The notes: generated from the sequence alone by a model not told the origin. A DNA stretch of 64,000 nt from Porphyromonas gingivalis ATCC 33277 (GCF_000010505.1 NC_010729.1:1164501-1228500); one strand, 5' to 3'. Counted from the stretch's first letter, positions 16,971 to 26,020 are shown. Program-made: numbers and translations.

Positions 16971-18395
16971 ATGTCTATCCTCCATTCCTTTAATAAGGAC
17001 ACCATCTGTGCCGTAGCCACTGCTCCGGGTGTGGGCGGTATCGCCGTCATTCGTGTGTCCGGTGCGAATGCTTTCCGCCTCGTTAGCCCACTTTTTCTAC
17101 ATCGTGGCAAGGCGATTGACCTCAGCGAAGCCAAGCCTCGCACCGCCCTCTATGGCGAAATCATGGAGGCGGACGAACTTATCGACGAAGTTGTCCTAAC
17201 GTGTTTCCACGCTCCGCACTCCTTCACTGCCGAGCATACGGTCGAGATTGCCTGCCATGGCTCCATATATATACGTAGACGTATTCTCGAGGCCCTCATC
17301 AATCAGGGCTGTCGTCTGGCACAACCGGGCGAATTTACTCGCCGTGCCTACCTCAATGGGCGTATGGACCTGAGTAGTGCCGAGGCGGTGGCGGATATCA
17401 TCGCCAGCGAGAGCAAGGCACAGCATCAGATGGCGATGAAGCAGCTGCGTGGAGGATATAGCGAGGAGCTGAATGCCCTGCGTGAGGAATTGCTTCGCCT
17501 AACGGGGTTGATGGAGTTGGAATTGGATTTCCCCGAAGAAGATGTGGAGTTCGCCGATCGTACGGAGCTACTCGCCCTCTGCGACCAAATTGAGCTAAAG
17601 CTCAAGAAGCTCATCGACAGCTATCGCCTTGGCAATGCTGTCAAGCGTGGGATTCCTGTGGCGATTGTTGGCACGACTAATGTGGGTAAGAGTACCCTGC
17701 TCAATACTTTGCTGGGCGAGGAGCGTGCCATCGTGAGCGATATTCACGGCACCACGCGCGACACCATCGAGGACACGATGCACATCGGGGGCTACCTCTT
17801 CCGCTTCGTCGATACGGCAGGACTGAGAGAGACCGAAGACACCATCGAGAGTCTTGGCATTGAGCGTAGCCGAAGCAAAATTAAGGAGGCAGATATTATC
17901 CTTGCCGTGGTGGACGGCACACGCATCAGCGAGGCCAATCAGCTGGACTATATCAAGAGTATTTGGGACGAAAGGGAGGAGCGAACGGTCATTCTGCTGG
18001 TCAATAAAAGCGAAAGCCTCGCCGAGGCCGACCGAATCGGGCTCAGCGAAGCTCTGCAAACGAAGCTCTCTACGCCCACGAGACCGATATTCATTTCAGC
18101 TCGTGAGGGTAGGGGGATAGACGAACTCAAGGGTGAACTCACCCAGATCATGGAGACTTCTGGAGCGAACGAAGCCGACCTCATTGTGAGCAATGCCCGC
18201 CATCATCAGCTCTTGCGGGAGGCTTTCGATGCCCTTCGGCGAATGCGTTCGGGCTTTGATATGGGACTCTCGACCGACTTGCTAACGCTCGACCTCCGGC
18301 ACGCCATCACCTCCATCGGCGAAATTACCGGCCGCGAAATCACCAGCGACGACACCCTGCACTACATCTTCGCCCACTTCTGCATCGGCAAGTAA
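16971..18395 (+). CDS. mnmE: tRNA modification GTPase MnmE
   Basis: I start at 16971 (MSILHSFNKDTICAVAT), giving 474 aa; an in-frame ATG 44 codons upstream adds residues unlike the family. MnmE, with MnmG, installs the carboxymethylaminomethyl group on U34 of certain tRNAs. Visible are the folate-binding N-terminal domain (APGVGGIAVIRVSG), the inserted G domain with GTTNVGKST, DTAGLRET and NKSE, and the C-terminal FCIGK with the conserved cysteine. The G1 motif reads GTTNVGKS rather than the common GRPNAGKS, which keeps the GxxxxGKS pattern. It follows the GldB-like gene without a terminator. Confidence 0.96.
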   Translation: MSILHSFNKDTICAVATAPGVGGIAVIRVSGANAFRLVSPLFLHRGKAIDLSEAKPRTALYGEIMEADELIDEVVLTCFHAPHSFTAEHTVEIACHGSIYIRRRILEALINQGCRLAQPGEFTRRAYLNGRMDLSSAEAVADIIASESKAQHQMAMKQLRGGYSEELNALREELLRLTGLMELELDFPEEDVEFADRTELLALCDQIELKLKKLIDSYRLGNAVKRGIPVAIVGTTNVGKSTLLNTLLGEERAIVSDIHGTTRDTIEDTMHIGGYLFRFVDTAGLRETEDTIESLGIERSRSKIKEADIILAVVDGTRISEANQLDYIKSIWDEREERTVILLVNKSESLAEADRIGLSEALQTKLSTPTRPIFISAREGRGIDELKGELTQIMETSGANEADLIVSNARHHQLLREAFDALRRMRSGFDMGLSTDLLTLDLRHAITSIGEITGREITSDDTLHYIFAHFCIGK

Positions 18396-18403
18396 GGGTA
18401 GGG

Positions 18404-18900
18404 TGACGTGTACTGAAAAAAGTTGACAGTTGGGGAGGTTAAGTTCGAGATTAGAATTACAGAGTTTTCTCTAAAGTCCATTCTGGGTTTACACACCTCA
18501 CTCTTTAAGACGACTTTCGGTTGACAGCCACTAAATCCGCCCTCTGCCGGGGAGTCATTTTGCGGTAGAGCTTGGGCCAGATCCGAGGGAGATCCTCCGG
18601 AGGGATCGGCAGGGGATTTTTCGCTCCCGAGAGGATGGTTTGCATCGGGGTTTTCGCCCCCAATGCTTGATGCGGACGCGCCCCTGGTTGTACATCAGAA
18701 CGGATCACTCGACCGAGTGCTTCGCCTCCTGAAAAGACTGCTCCTCGGAGGAGATGTACCATGAATTCTTGATCGTATTGTTCATTCTCTCGGCCAAGGC
18801 GTTGTGCAGCGGGTCGCCCGTCATACTTGCTGCCAGGCTGCCGAGGTATTCTTCCACAATGTGAAGACGCTCGGAATCGGCCAAATGTTTCGACATAATT
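18404..18900 (-). mobile_element. IS3-family element, 3' remnant
   Basis: The remnant runs from an IS end beginning TGACGTGTACTGAAAAAA (18404) to the abrupt junction with an IS1126 fragment at 18901. It carries the 3' part of an IS3-type transposase on the minus strand, broken by a frameshift. Possibly ISPg5-like. A lone copy of the same end sequence is at 46279-46296. Confidence 0.8.
18505..18896 (-). pseudogene. IS3-family transposase fragment, frameshifted
   Basis: Two minus-strand frames together give the end of an integrase core. One (18896-18705) reads DPLHNALAERMNNTIKNSW, the region around the catalytic glutamate; the other, further 3', reads ARPHQALGAKTPMQ and a tail ending VAVNRKSS. 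The change of frame near 18705 and the missing 5' part show it is dead. The second frame continues upstream into the IS1126 fragment, forming a 172-codon chimeric ORF starting at 19023. Confidence 0.82.
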
Positions 18901-19096
18901 GAGACCTTTGAAAAATAAGGAGGTGGAGGGAAGAGGAGTTCTTCGCATAAAAGGAGCGAGTGAAAAGGGTGGCAGTAAGGAGTGAAAGTAGTTGTAAATC
19001 CCCCCTTGAGGAGCTACTTGCACGAGCTCCTCAAGGGTGGTTATGCCTTATCCTACGGATGAGGACATAATTATCCCCGGGGTTCTGTATAAATTA
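18901..19096 (-). mobile_element. IS1126/ISPg1 end fragment (196 bp)
   Basis: It begins with the IS1126 terminal repeat GAGACCTTTGAA and matches 35168-35363 of the intact copy essentially base for base, including the last codons of the transposase. It is cut at 19097 by an IS195-type copy. It lies in direct orientation to the intact IS1126, 16,267 bp away. Confidence 0.92.
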
Positions 19097-20152
19097 ACGT
19101 CAGTTCGATCTAAGCGGAAATAGGAAAGTTAGGGTTTCTGATGATTTCAATATTGAGTTCAGGCTTTTTAGGCAGGATGTTGTAAGCGATGATACTGGAG
19201 ATCAGGTTGGTGACAAAATTGTTGACACTGCGATGTCTCGTGTGCTCTATCGGGCAGAGATTTTTGAACATATCATTGACCGTTTCGATCAGGGCTCTCT
19301 TTCTCAATAAAACTTTGTCATATAGATGCATCAGGGAGTTCTTCATGTTCTTTTTGATTTTGGTTATCATGTGGATGTCATCGACAAAGAGCCGGTCAAA
19401 AAGGTTTTGGGAAATGTAGCCTCTATCGGCAATGAGTTTGCCAAAAAGATTCTTGGTGAATGTTCCGTCTTTCAGAGGTTCTCTGTCATCACAATTGCCC
19501 GGTGTGATTTGATAGTTGATGATTTCACCCCTGTCGTTGATAACAATATGTAGCTTGAATCCATAAAACCAACCCATGGTGCTTTTGCCTTTTTGAGCCC
19601 ATCCCCTCATTGTCCTATGCCCATGAGCTCGTTTGATATGACAAGCCTTCAGTGGGGTGGAATCGATGAAAGAGATGCCTGTACATTGACCCAAACAACA
19701 CATATTGAGAAATGCTATCAGCTTGAAACCTACCCTGCTTTGCAGCTCCACAAAGCGATTATAAGAGACAAGATGTGGAAACTCGGATCGACAAGAATGG
19801 GTGATGTATTGAAGATAAAAAGCTTTCAAATCTCGGTATCTTGACAGATGAAAAAGGATCAGGATGGTCATGACCTCACTGTCCGACATCTTAAACTTTC
19901 TATTCCTGCGTTTTTTGTCTGCCTCTTCGAGGGTCTTTTTCTTGATTGTTTCATCAAAAAGCTTGGAGAAATCATCTATGATGCAAAAAACATCAACTAT
20001 ATTTGTCTTCATAAAGTAGCGTTTTGTTTGTTCGTATCTTATTGATTATCAACTGCTAAGATACAAATAATTCGCTACTTTTTCAAGCATAATGCCCACG
20101 TCCTTTGGGCGTTTACCACTAATCAGAAAACAAATCCATTGGCTTTTTCTTA
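19097..20152 (-). mobile_element. IS195-like element, copy 2 (lacks its last 14 bp)
   Basis: The left end is complete (ACGTCAGTTCGATC), but after GGCTTTTTCTTA the expected 14-bp terminus is missing and copy 3 begins at once. Length is 1056 instead of 1070 bp. It interrupts the IS1126 fragment. Confidence 0.92.
19110..20012 (-). CDS. IS982-family transposase, copy 2
   Basis: 300 aa, intact, with the same DDE residues as copy 1. It is the most divergent of the four: DETIKKKT near the N-terminus, and DMFKNLCPIEH and LISSIIAYN near the C-terminus. The upstream transposon end is truncated, so this copy could move only by using the end of a neighbour. Confidence 0.94.
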   Translation of the reverse strand: MKTNIVDVFCIIDDFSKLFDETIKKKTLEEADKKRRNRKFKMSDSEVMTILILFHLSRYRDLKAFYLQYITHSCRSEFPHLVSYNRFVELQSRVGFKLIAFLNMCCLGQCTGISFIDSTPLKACHIKRAHGHRTMRGWAQKGKSTMGWFYGFKLHIVINDRGEIINYQITPGNCDDREPLKDGTFTKNLFGKLIADRGYISQNLFDRLFVDDIHMITKIKKNMKNSLMHLYDKVLLRKRALIETVNDMFKNLCPIEHTRHRSVNNFVTNLISSIIAYNILPKKPELNIEIIRNPNFPISA

Positions 20153-21222
20153 ACGTCAGTTCGATCTAAGCGGAAATAGGAAAGTTAGGGTTTCTGATGA
20201 TTTCAATATTGAGTTCAGGCTTTTTAGGCAGGATGTTGTAAGCGATGATACCGGAGATCAGGTTGGTGACAAAATTGTTGACACTGCGATGTCTCGTGTG
20301 CTCTATCTGACAGACATTTTTGAGCATATCATTGACCGTTTCGATCAAGGCTCTCTTTCTCAATAAAACTTTGTCATATAGATGCATCAGGGAGTTCTTC
20401 ATGTTCTTTTTGATTTTGGTTATCATGTGGATGTCATCGACAAAGAGCCGGTCAAAAAGGTTTTGGGAAATGTAGCCTCTATCGGCAATGAGTTTGCCAA
20501 AAAGATTCTTGGTGAATGTTCCGTCTTTCAGAGGTTCTCTGTCATCACAATTGCCCGGTGTGATTTGATAGTTGATGATTTCACCCCTGTCGTTGATAAC
20601 AATATGTAGTTTGAATCCATAAAACCAACCCATGGTGCTTTTGCCTTTTTGAGCCCATCCCCTCATTGTCCTATGCCCATGAGCTCGTTTGATATGACAA
20701 GCCTTCAGTGGGGTGGAATCGATGAAAGAGATGCCTGTACATTGACCCAAACAACACATATTGAGAAATGCTATCAGCTTGAAACCCACCCTGCTTTGCA
20801 GCTCCACAAAGCGATTATAAGAGACAAGATGTGGAAACTCGGATCGACAAGAATGGGTGATGTATTGAAGATAAAAAGCTTTCAAATCTCGGTATCTTGA
20901 CAGATGAAAAAGGATCAGGATGGTCATGACCTCACTGTCCGACATCTTAAACTTTCTATTCCTGCGTTTTTTGTCTTCCTCTTCGAGGGTCTTTTTCTTG
21001 ATTGCTTCATCAAAAAGCTTGGAGAAATCATCTATGATGCAAAAAACATCAACTATATTTGTCTTCATAAAGTAGCGTTTTGTTTGTTCGTATCTTATTG
21101 ATTGTCAACAGCTAAGATACAAATAATTCGCTACTTTTTCAAGCATAATGCCCACGTCCTTTGGGCGTTTAACCCTAATCAGAAAACAAATCCATTGGCT
21201 TTTTCTTACGTCGAACTGACGT
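20153..21222 (-). mobile_element. IS195-like element, copy 3
   Basis: A complete 1070-bp copy joined directly to truncated copy 2 in the same orientation. Its outer flanks (TTCTTA on the left, TTATTA on the right) do not form a clean duplication, so it may have arisen by recombination or tandem insertion rather than a simple insertion. Confidence 0.92.
20166..21068 (-). CDS. IS982-family transposase, copy 3
   Basis: 300 aa, intact; identical to copy 1 except EEEDKK for EEADKK near residue 30. It is transcribed away from copy 4, whose start codon is about 400 bp off, with a short spacer holding both ends. Confidence 0.95.
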   Translation of the reverse strand: MKTNIVDVFCIIDDFSKLFDEAIKKKTLEEEDKKRRNRKFKMSDSEVMTILILFHLSRYRDLKAFYLQYITHSCRSEFPHLVSYNRFVELQSRVGFKLIAFLNMCCLGQCTGISFIDSTPLKACHIKRAHGHRTMRGWAQKGKSTMGWFYGFKLHIVINDRGEIINYQITPGNCDDREPLKDGTFTKNLFGKLIADRGYISQNLFDRLFVDDIHMITKIKKNMKNSLMHLYDKVLLRKRALIETVNDMLKNVCQIEHTRHRSVNNFVTNLISGIIAYNILPKKPELNIEIIRNPNFPISA

Positions 21223-21300
21223 TTATTAAGATTATAGTGTTCTAAACGTTTGTATATGGATTAAGAAAAAGGAGAGTCTCTTTCCTCAGCCTCTCTTTTA

Positions 21301-21321
21301 ACGTCAGTTCGACGTAAGAAA
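21301..21321 (+). repeat. Duplicated IS195 end (21 bp)
   Basis: ACGTCAGTTCGACGTAAGAA is followed at once by the same sequence as the start of copy 4 (21322), so the terminus is present twice in tandem. Either an earlier copy was here or the end was duplicated. The 78 bp before it (21223-21300) hold no gene. Confidence 0.85.
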
Positions 21322-22391
21322 ACGTCAGTTCGACGTAAGAAAAAGCCAATGGATTTGTTTTCTGATTAGGGTTAAACGCCCAAAGGACGTGGGCATTATG
21401 CTTGAAAAAGTAGCGAATTATTTGTATCTTAGCTGTTGACAATCAATAAGATACGAACAAACAAAACGCTACTTTATGAAGACAAATATAGTTGATGTTT
21501 TTTGCATCATAGATGATTTCTCCAAGCTTTTTGATGAAGCAATCAAGAAAAAGACCCTCGAAGAGGCAGACAAAAAACGCAGGAATAGAAAGTTTAAGAT
21601 GTCGGACAGTGAGGTCATGACCATCCTGATCCTTTTTCATCTGTCAAGATACCGAGATTTGAAAGCTTTTTATCTTCAATACATCACCCATTCTTGTCGA
21701 TCCGAGTTTCCACATCTTGTCTCTTATAATCGCTTTGTGGAGCTGCAAAGCAGGGTGGGTTTCAAGCTGATAGCATTTCTCAATATGTGTTGTTTGGGTC
21801 AATGTACAGGCATCTCTTTCATCGATTCCACCCCACTGAAGGCTTGTCATATCAAACGAGCTCATGGGCATAGGACAATGAGGGGATGGGCTCAAAAAGG
21901 CAAAAGCACCATGGGTTGGTTTTATGGATTCAAACTACATATTGTTATCAACGACAGGGGTGAAATCATCAACTATCAAATCACACCGGGCAATTGTGAT
22001 GACAGAGAACCTCTGAAAGACGGAACATTCACCAAGAATCTTTTTGGCAAACTCATTGCCGATAGAGGCTACATTTCCCAAAACCTTTTTGACCGGCTCT
22101 TTGTCGATGACATCCACATGATAACCAAAATCAAAAAGAACATGAAGAACTCCCTGATGCATCTATATGACAAAGTTTTATTGAGAAAGAGAGCCTTGAT
22201 CGAAACGGTCAATGATATGCTCAAAAATGTCTGTCAGATAGAGCACACGAGACATCGCAGTGTCAACAATTTTGTCACCAACCTGATCTCCGGTATCATC
22301 GCTTACAACATCCTGCCTAAAAAGCCTGAACTCAATATTGAAATCATCAGAAACCCTAACTTTCCTATTTCCGCTTAGATCGAACTGACGT
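21322..22391 (+). mobile_element. IS195-like element, copy 4 (inverted)
   Basis: A complete 1070-bp copy, opposite in orientation to copies 1-3. The flanks TAAGAAA (left) and TAAGAAG (right) are a possible 7-bp duplication with one mismatch. With copy 3 it makes a near-perfect 1070-bp inverted repeat around a 99-bp spacer. Confidence 0.93.
21476..22378 (+). CDS. IS982-family transposase, copy 4
   Basis: 300 aa, intact, apparently identical to the copy 1 product, with the DDE residues in IDSTPL, ADRGYI and IETVND. It is divergent from copy 3. The end of its element is only 33 bp from the last gene of the AT-rich cluster, with which it converges. Confidence 0.95.
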   Translation: MKTNIVDVFCIIDDFSKLFDEAIKKKTLEEADKKRRNRKFKMSDSEVMTILILFHLSRYRDLKAFYLQYITHSCRSEFPHLVSYNRFVELQSRVGFKLIAFLNMCCLGQCTGISFIDSTPLKACHIKRAHGHRTMRGWAQKGKSTMGWFYGFKLHIVINDRGEIINYQITPGNCDDREPLKDGTFTKNLFGKLIADRGYISQNLFDRLFVDDIHMITKIKKNMKNSLMHLYDKVLLRKRALIETVNDMLKNVCQIEHTRHRSVNNFVTNLISGIIAYNILPKKPELNIEIIRNPNFPISA

Positions 22392-22423
22392 TAAGAAGGA
22401 TCCTTTGACTCGATATATAGCCA

Positions 22424-23518
22424 TTATAGCACATTTGTATTTTCCACGCTTTTTATAACAGAGAGTATACTATTTTCTCTTTTAATGAATATATCAGATA
22501 GATTTTTTTTTGTGTAAAACGGATTACACATCACATTTTTTGCATAGTCCTTAATATCTATATCTAATTTGGAAAAGAATTTCTCTATTTGTTCTATACC
22601 TTCTTTTTCTTTAACCATAGTACTAGCAAATCCTTCTTTATAGTAGTCAATAGATGGGGTATCATTGTTAAAGAATCTCTTAAACATGGAAAGCTGTTCA
22701 AACTGTGTGTAATTCGCTGGTAAAATTAAATGTGTTTTCTTTTGATTAAAAATACCAGTTAATGTTGATGTTATTCCTGGAGTCGTGTAATAGTTACTGC
22801 ATTCTGAAAGAATTCGGAGAAAATCTCCATGTGGGATATCGTGATACAACTTAATCTCTTGATGATTGTCAAACAGTTTTTTTAAACAATAATAAACTTC
22901 TCCTGATGTTACGATATCGATTTCATTTTCAGGATTTAAGTTCTTTAGCTCCCTAATAAATAGGCTCAAGAAATTAGAATAGTTGCATAAATGACTCGAA
23001 GTTATACAACTAGAGTTAAGACCTCCAATGTGAACTAAAAGCTTCTTGTCTTTGCTAGTGCTAACCATAGGATGGAGCTTTTCAACTTTCGGAGAAAGTA
23101 AGAGAACCCCCTTATCTTGTAGTCGTTTAATTTTTTCTGTGTTTTCAAAAAGGGTATAGACGACATACAAATCTGCATAGGGCATATATTCTAAAGTTGT
23201 ATCCCATATAAATTCAAACAAATCAATGTAAATGGTTCTTACTGAAAGTTCTTTCGCAGCATATAGAAATCTCTCATTTTCAACACTTAGAACAGCAAAT
23301 AAGTTCTCCTGATACTTTTGTATAGTTTCTTTTATTTCTCTCTGGTCGTAGGAAGAGCAAAACACCGTTTTAAAATGGCTCTCTTTAAAAAAGTTAAATG
23401 TTGATCCTGAAGAAGCTATTATTATATTGAACTCTTTACTTAGCTCCTTAATGAAGGAATATAAAATAGCAGCAGGACCATAACCAAAAGGGATGGCTTC
23501 ACAGATAATTGTTTTCAT
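22424..23518 (-). CDS. GT-B-fold glycosyltransferase-like protein
   Basis: A 364-aa cytoplasmic protein. Its N-terminus (ICEAIPFGYGPAAIL, GYGPA at 12-16) resembles the first loop of MurG/UGT-like GT-B enzymes. The second domain starts near LLVHIGGLNS (160-169), and SNYYTTPGITSTLTGIF (TPG at 246-248) corresponds to the nucleotide-sugar site. From memory, cytosylglucuronate synthases of blasticidin-type pathways share this general look, but I cannot confirm that. It is the last gene of the cluster and overlaps the LOG-like gene by 4 bp. The sequence is visibly AT-rich, with AAA, ATA and TTT codons unlike flanking core genes, which suggests transfer. Donor and acceptor unknown. Confidence 0.6.
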   Translation of the reverse strand: MKTIICEAIPFGYGPAAILYSFIKELSKEFNIIIASSGSTFNFFKESHFKTVFCSSYDQREIKETIQKYQENLFAVLSVENERFLYAAKELSVRTIYIDLFEFIWDTTLEYMPYADLYVVYTLFENTEKIKRLQDKGVLLLSPKVEKLHPMVSTSKDKKLLVHIGGLNSSCITSSHLCNYSNFLSLFIRELKNLNPENEIDIVTSGEVYYCLKKLFDNHQEIKLYHDIPHGDFLRILSECSNYYTTPGITSTLTGIFNQKKTHLILPANYTQFEQLSMFKRFFNNDTPSIDYYKEGFASTMVKEKEGIEQIEKFFSKLDIDIKDYAKNVMCNPFYTKKNLSDIFIKRENSILSVIKSVENTNVL

Positions 23519-24018
23519 TCTGGTAGATATTTTTTTAGGTCCTGTAATTCCTTAAGGTCAAGGATACAATTAGAGCAGGTATTATCAATCCTGACTCCTG
23601 CTAACTTCTCACTCCATCCACCATATTGACTGAAACATAAGATCGTTTTTTTTAATTGCCATGCAAAAGATATTTCAGATAAAGTCCCTGCTCCTCCTCC
23701 TGCTGCAATTACATAGTCAGATGCATTTATGACCAAAAAATTCCTCGTAAAGGACAATCCTGTTGGGAGCACAAAATCGCAGTAATCATTAGCCTCATCT
23801 TTCTCCAACTCTGGAATGATACCAATTGTAGAGAACCCATCGTATTCTGTTGATAGTCTCGCTCCTTTACAAACTGCTTCCATAAAACCCAATTTACCGC
23901 CACAAACTATTCCCCAATGGAGATCAATTAGATATTTTCCTAAATCAATTCCAAATAAATACAATTCTTCTGAGCATTTTGTTTTATTTGGACCTATTAC
24001 ACTTACAAATCGTTTCAT
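23515..24018 (-). CDS. TIGR00725/LOG-like (Rossmann) protein
   Basis: The 167-aa protein has the LOG/MoCo-carrier-type Rossmann fold. GGKLGFMEAVCKGA (40-53) and GGGAGTLSEISFAW (107-120) are the two signature loops, with TRNFLVINASD between them, as in the TIGR00725 group. LOG enzymes hydrolyse nucleoside 5'-monophosphates to free base and ribose 5-phosphate; TIGR00725 members are mostly uncharacterised. It overlaps both neighbours by 4 bp, so its product level is tied to the GT-B protein and the dehydrogenase. A base-releasing step feeding the glycosyltransferase is an attractive guess, not shown. Confidence 0.75.
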   Translation of the reverse strand: MKRFVSVIGPNKTKCSEELYLFGIDLGKYLIDLHWGIVCGGKLGFMEAVCKGARLSTEYDGFSTIGIIPELEKDEANDYCDFVLPTGLSFTRNFLVINASDYVIAAGGGAGTLSEISFAWQLKKTILCFSQYGGWSEKLAGVRIDNTCSNCILDLKELQDLKKYLPE

Positions 24019-25025
24019 AAATATAGTTTTTGTATTAAGTTCTGTGTTTTTTCGATTTCTTCTATACTAGGCAAAAGAATTCTTTCTCGAGATTGAACGG
24101 ATTTTATAAAAGCGCGAATCTGTAATTCATGGGAATGTCCAAAATAAAATAAATCCCCTTTTTTATTTGCTAATTTTTTATCCTTGCGAAGAAAAAAGGT
24201 TACATCTTCTTCAATTGACTTTGAGTATTCAAAGATACGAAAAGGTTCGTCTATGGAAAATGAAATCATGCCGAGAGTACCTACGATGTCAATTCTGGTG
24301 TACCAAAGTTCATTGCTACATACAGTTGCTTTTAAAGTCACACTGTGAGTAGGATATTCAATAAAAGCACATGCTGTCTCTTCTGTCTCAATCACATTTT
24401 TTTTAAAATGAGTGGAGAGAAAAGAGTGTGTGTCTTGTGGTGTGCCAAATAAAAATACAATTAGATCCAAAAGATGATATGCTTGATTGATCAATACAGA
24501 GCCTCCCTCAGATTCCTTCTTCCCCCTCCAAGAACTCTCTGAATAATAGCTGTTTGGTCTATTGCAGTATAATGTAAAATCAGAAAGTACTATTTGTCCT
24601 AAACGTCCAGAACTAATCAGCTTTTTTACAAATTTCACAATCGAATCATACCTATGCTGAGCTACTACAGAAAAAATTGTACTTTTGTCTCTTCTGCATA
24701 TTTTTAAGAAATCTCCTATTTCATATGAAGGGACAGAAAGAGGTTTCTCACAAAGCACTGATACTCCGCGAGATAAAAAATATTTTGAAATTTCTATATG
24801 GCTGTCATGTCCCGTACAAACGGAAACACTATCTAACATATCTAAGGGAATGGTTTGGTAATCATTAAAATATTGGTCTCCAGCGGGCGTCAAAGCCTTA
24901 GCCTTACGAGTATCTATATCACACAATAAGATTGATGAAACCCCATTATCTTGTAAAGCTTTGATGTGAATTGGGGCTATACGCCCACAACCTATGATTG
25001 CGTGCGCGTATTCTTTAATAACCAT
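24015..25025 (-). CDS. Gfo/Idh/MocA family oxidoreductase
   Basis: A 336-aa NAD(P)-dependent dehydrogenase. The dinucleotide loop is AIIGCGRIAPIHIKAL (10-24), the conserved EKP is at 93-95 (LCEKPLSVP), and the catalytic-domain segment LINQAYHLLDLIVFLFG carries the usual histidine and aspartate. Family members oxidise or reduce ring hydroxyls of sugars and inositols. In this cluster, a 3-keto sugar made here would be a natural substrate for the DegT aminotransferase; that link is inference. It overlaps the kinase gene upstream by 34 bp and the LOG-like gene by 4 bp. Confidence 0.88.
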   Translation of the reverse strand: MVIKEYAHAIIGCGRIAPIHIKALQDNGVSSILLCDIDTRKAKALTPAGDQYFNDYQTIPLDMLDSVSVCTGHDSHIEISKYFLSRGVSVLCEKPLSVPSYEIGDFLKICRRDKSTIFSVVAQHRYDSIVKFVKKLISSGRLGQIVLSDFTLYCNRPNSYYSESSWRGKKESEGGSVLINQAYHLLDLIVFLFGTPQDTHSFLSTHFKKNVIETEETACAFIEYPTHSVTLKATVCSNELWYTRIDIVGTLGMISFSIDEPFRIFEYSKSIEEDVTFFLRKDKKLANKKGDLFYFGHSHELQIRAFIKSVQSRERILLPSIEEIEKTQNLIQKLYL

Positions 25026-26020
25026 GTTCCGTTTTTTATGAAAAATTCACGAATCTGTGTAGCAATAGAGGTTGTGTCCTTTTCAGGAAAATCGATTTTG
25101 GAGAACAATCGATGTGAGGTCACATAAACATTCTCGACCTTGCCCAAAGAGATAAGATGAGCAACTCCTCGATTCACGCATGTTTCTTTGTTTAAAATTT
25201 CACTTTCATCCTTTCCGTTTTTAGGTCTTTCAGTTGGCAAATCACAGAATAATACGTTAAAGCGAAGAGCATCATTGTGAATTAGAGGATCTTCGGAATA
25301 GATTCCATCAACGTTTGTAAGAATAATAACAGTCGCTATTCCCAAATCACTAGCGTAAATTACAGCTTTCATATCAGACTTTTGAGGGGAAACTTTATCG
25401 AGAAGTTCATACACTAGAGAATTATTCTTGTATTCACCTTTATATTTTTTCCATTTTTGTTCTAAGAAATCTTCTTGAGGTAAGCATAAAAATATGCCTC
25501 CATGAGAGTCTTCCCTTTCAGTATCTTTCTCTTCCTCTTCAAGAATAGATCTCAAATCTTTCCAAGAAATATTTTTATCCCAATTATATTCATCTCCTGG
25601 ACTTGTCTCTTTACTATCTTTTTCACAAGAAAATTGTGGATGCTCCTCCTTTCCAACAAGTGTGACACGCACCTCTGTTCCTTGTTGCCTATAGTTTTGA
25701 GCTTCTTTGGCAATACCAATAGCTAATATTTGGAGGTTAATTTTTTGTATCTCAGTCCAAATGCTTTTATCATTCCACCATTTACCATCCCCTGACACTT
25801 CTTCTTTTCGGGTCGAGATTTTTAGTCTTTGAGTAATCCGTTTATAATATTCACCAAGAGGTCCTGAGCCAATCATAATGATAACTCGTACAGATAGAGA
25901 AAGCTGAATTATTTTTTTTATTACCTCTTTTATGACATCGTAATCATAATTCAAAAGACTACCTCCAATTTTAATAAGAATAGTATTATGTCTTCTATCG
26001 CCCATAGTTACATCTCTCAT
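24992..26020 (-). CDS. Amino-acid-kinase-fold kinase
   Basis: The 342-aa protein shows the AAK superfamily signatures: IKIGGSLL (17-23) for phosphate binding, GSGP (51-54), KSDMKAVIYASDLG (214-227) and TNVDGIYSEDP (235-245). The family includes uridylate, carbamate, glutamate, isopentenyl-phosphate and fosfomycin kinases, and sequence alone does not choose among them. A charged insert (about 125-200, rich in E, D and K) makes it longer than most single-domain members. Start could be residue 6 (MGDRRHN). It overlaps the radical SAM gene by 26 bp upstream. Confidence 0.75.
   Translation of the reverse strand: MRDVTMGDRRHNTILIKIGGSLLNYDYDVIKEVIKKIIQLSLSVRVIIMIGSGPLGEYYKRITQRLKISTRKEEVSGDGKWWNDKSIWTEIQKINLQILAIGIAKEAQNYRQQGTEVRVTLVGKEEHPQFSCEKDSKETSPGDEYNWDKNISWKDLRSILEEEEKDTEREDSHGGIFLCLPQEDFLEQKWKKYKGEYKNNSLVYELLDKVSPQKSDMKAVIYASDLGIATVIILTNVDGIYSEDPLIHNDALRFNVLFCDLPTERPKNGKDESEILNKETCVNRGVAHLISLGKVENVYVTSHRLFSKIDFPEKDTTSIATQIREFFIKNGTWLLKNTRTQS

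Noticed and set aside
18505-19023. 172-aa gene
   Set aside because: A chimera of an IS1126 end and a frameshifted IS3-type transposase tail; not a gene in its own right.
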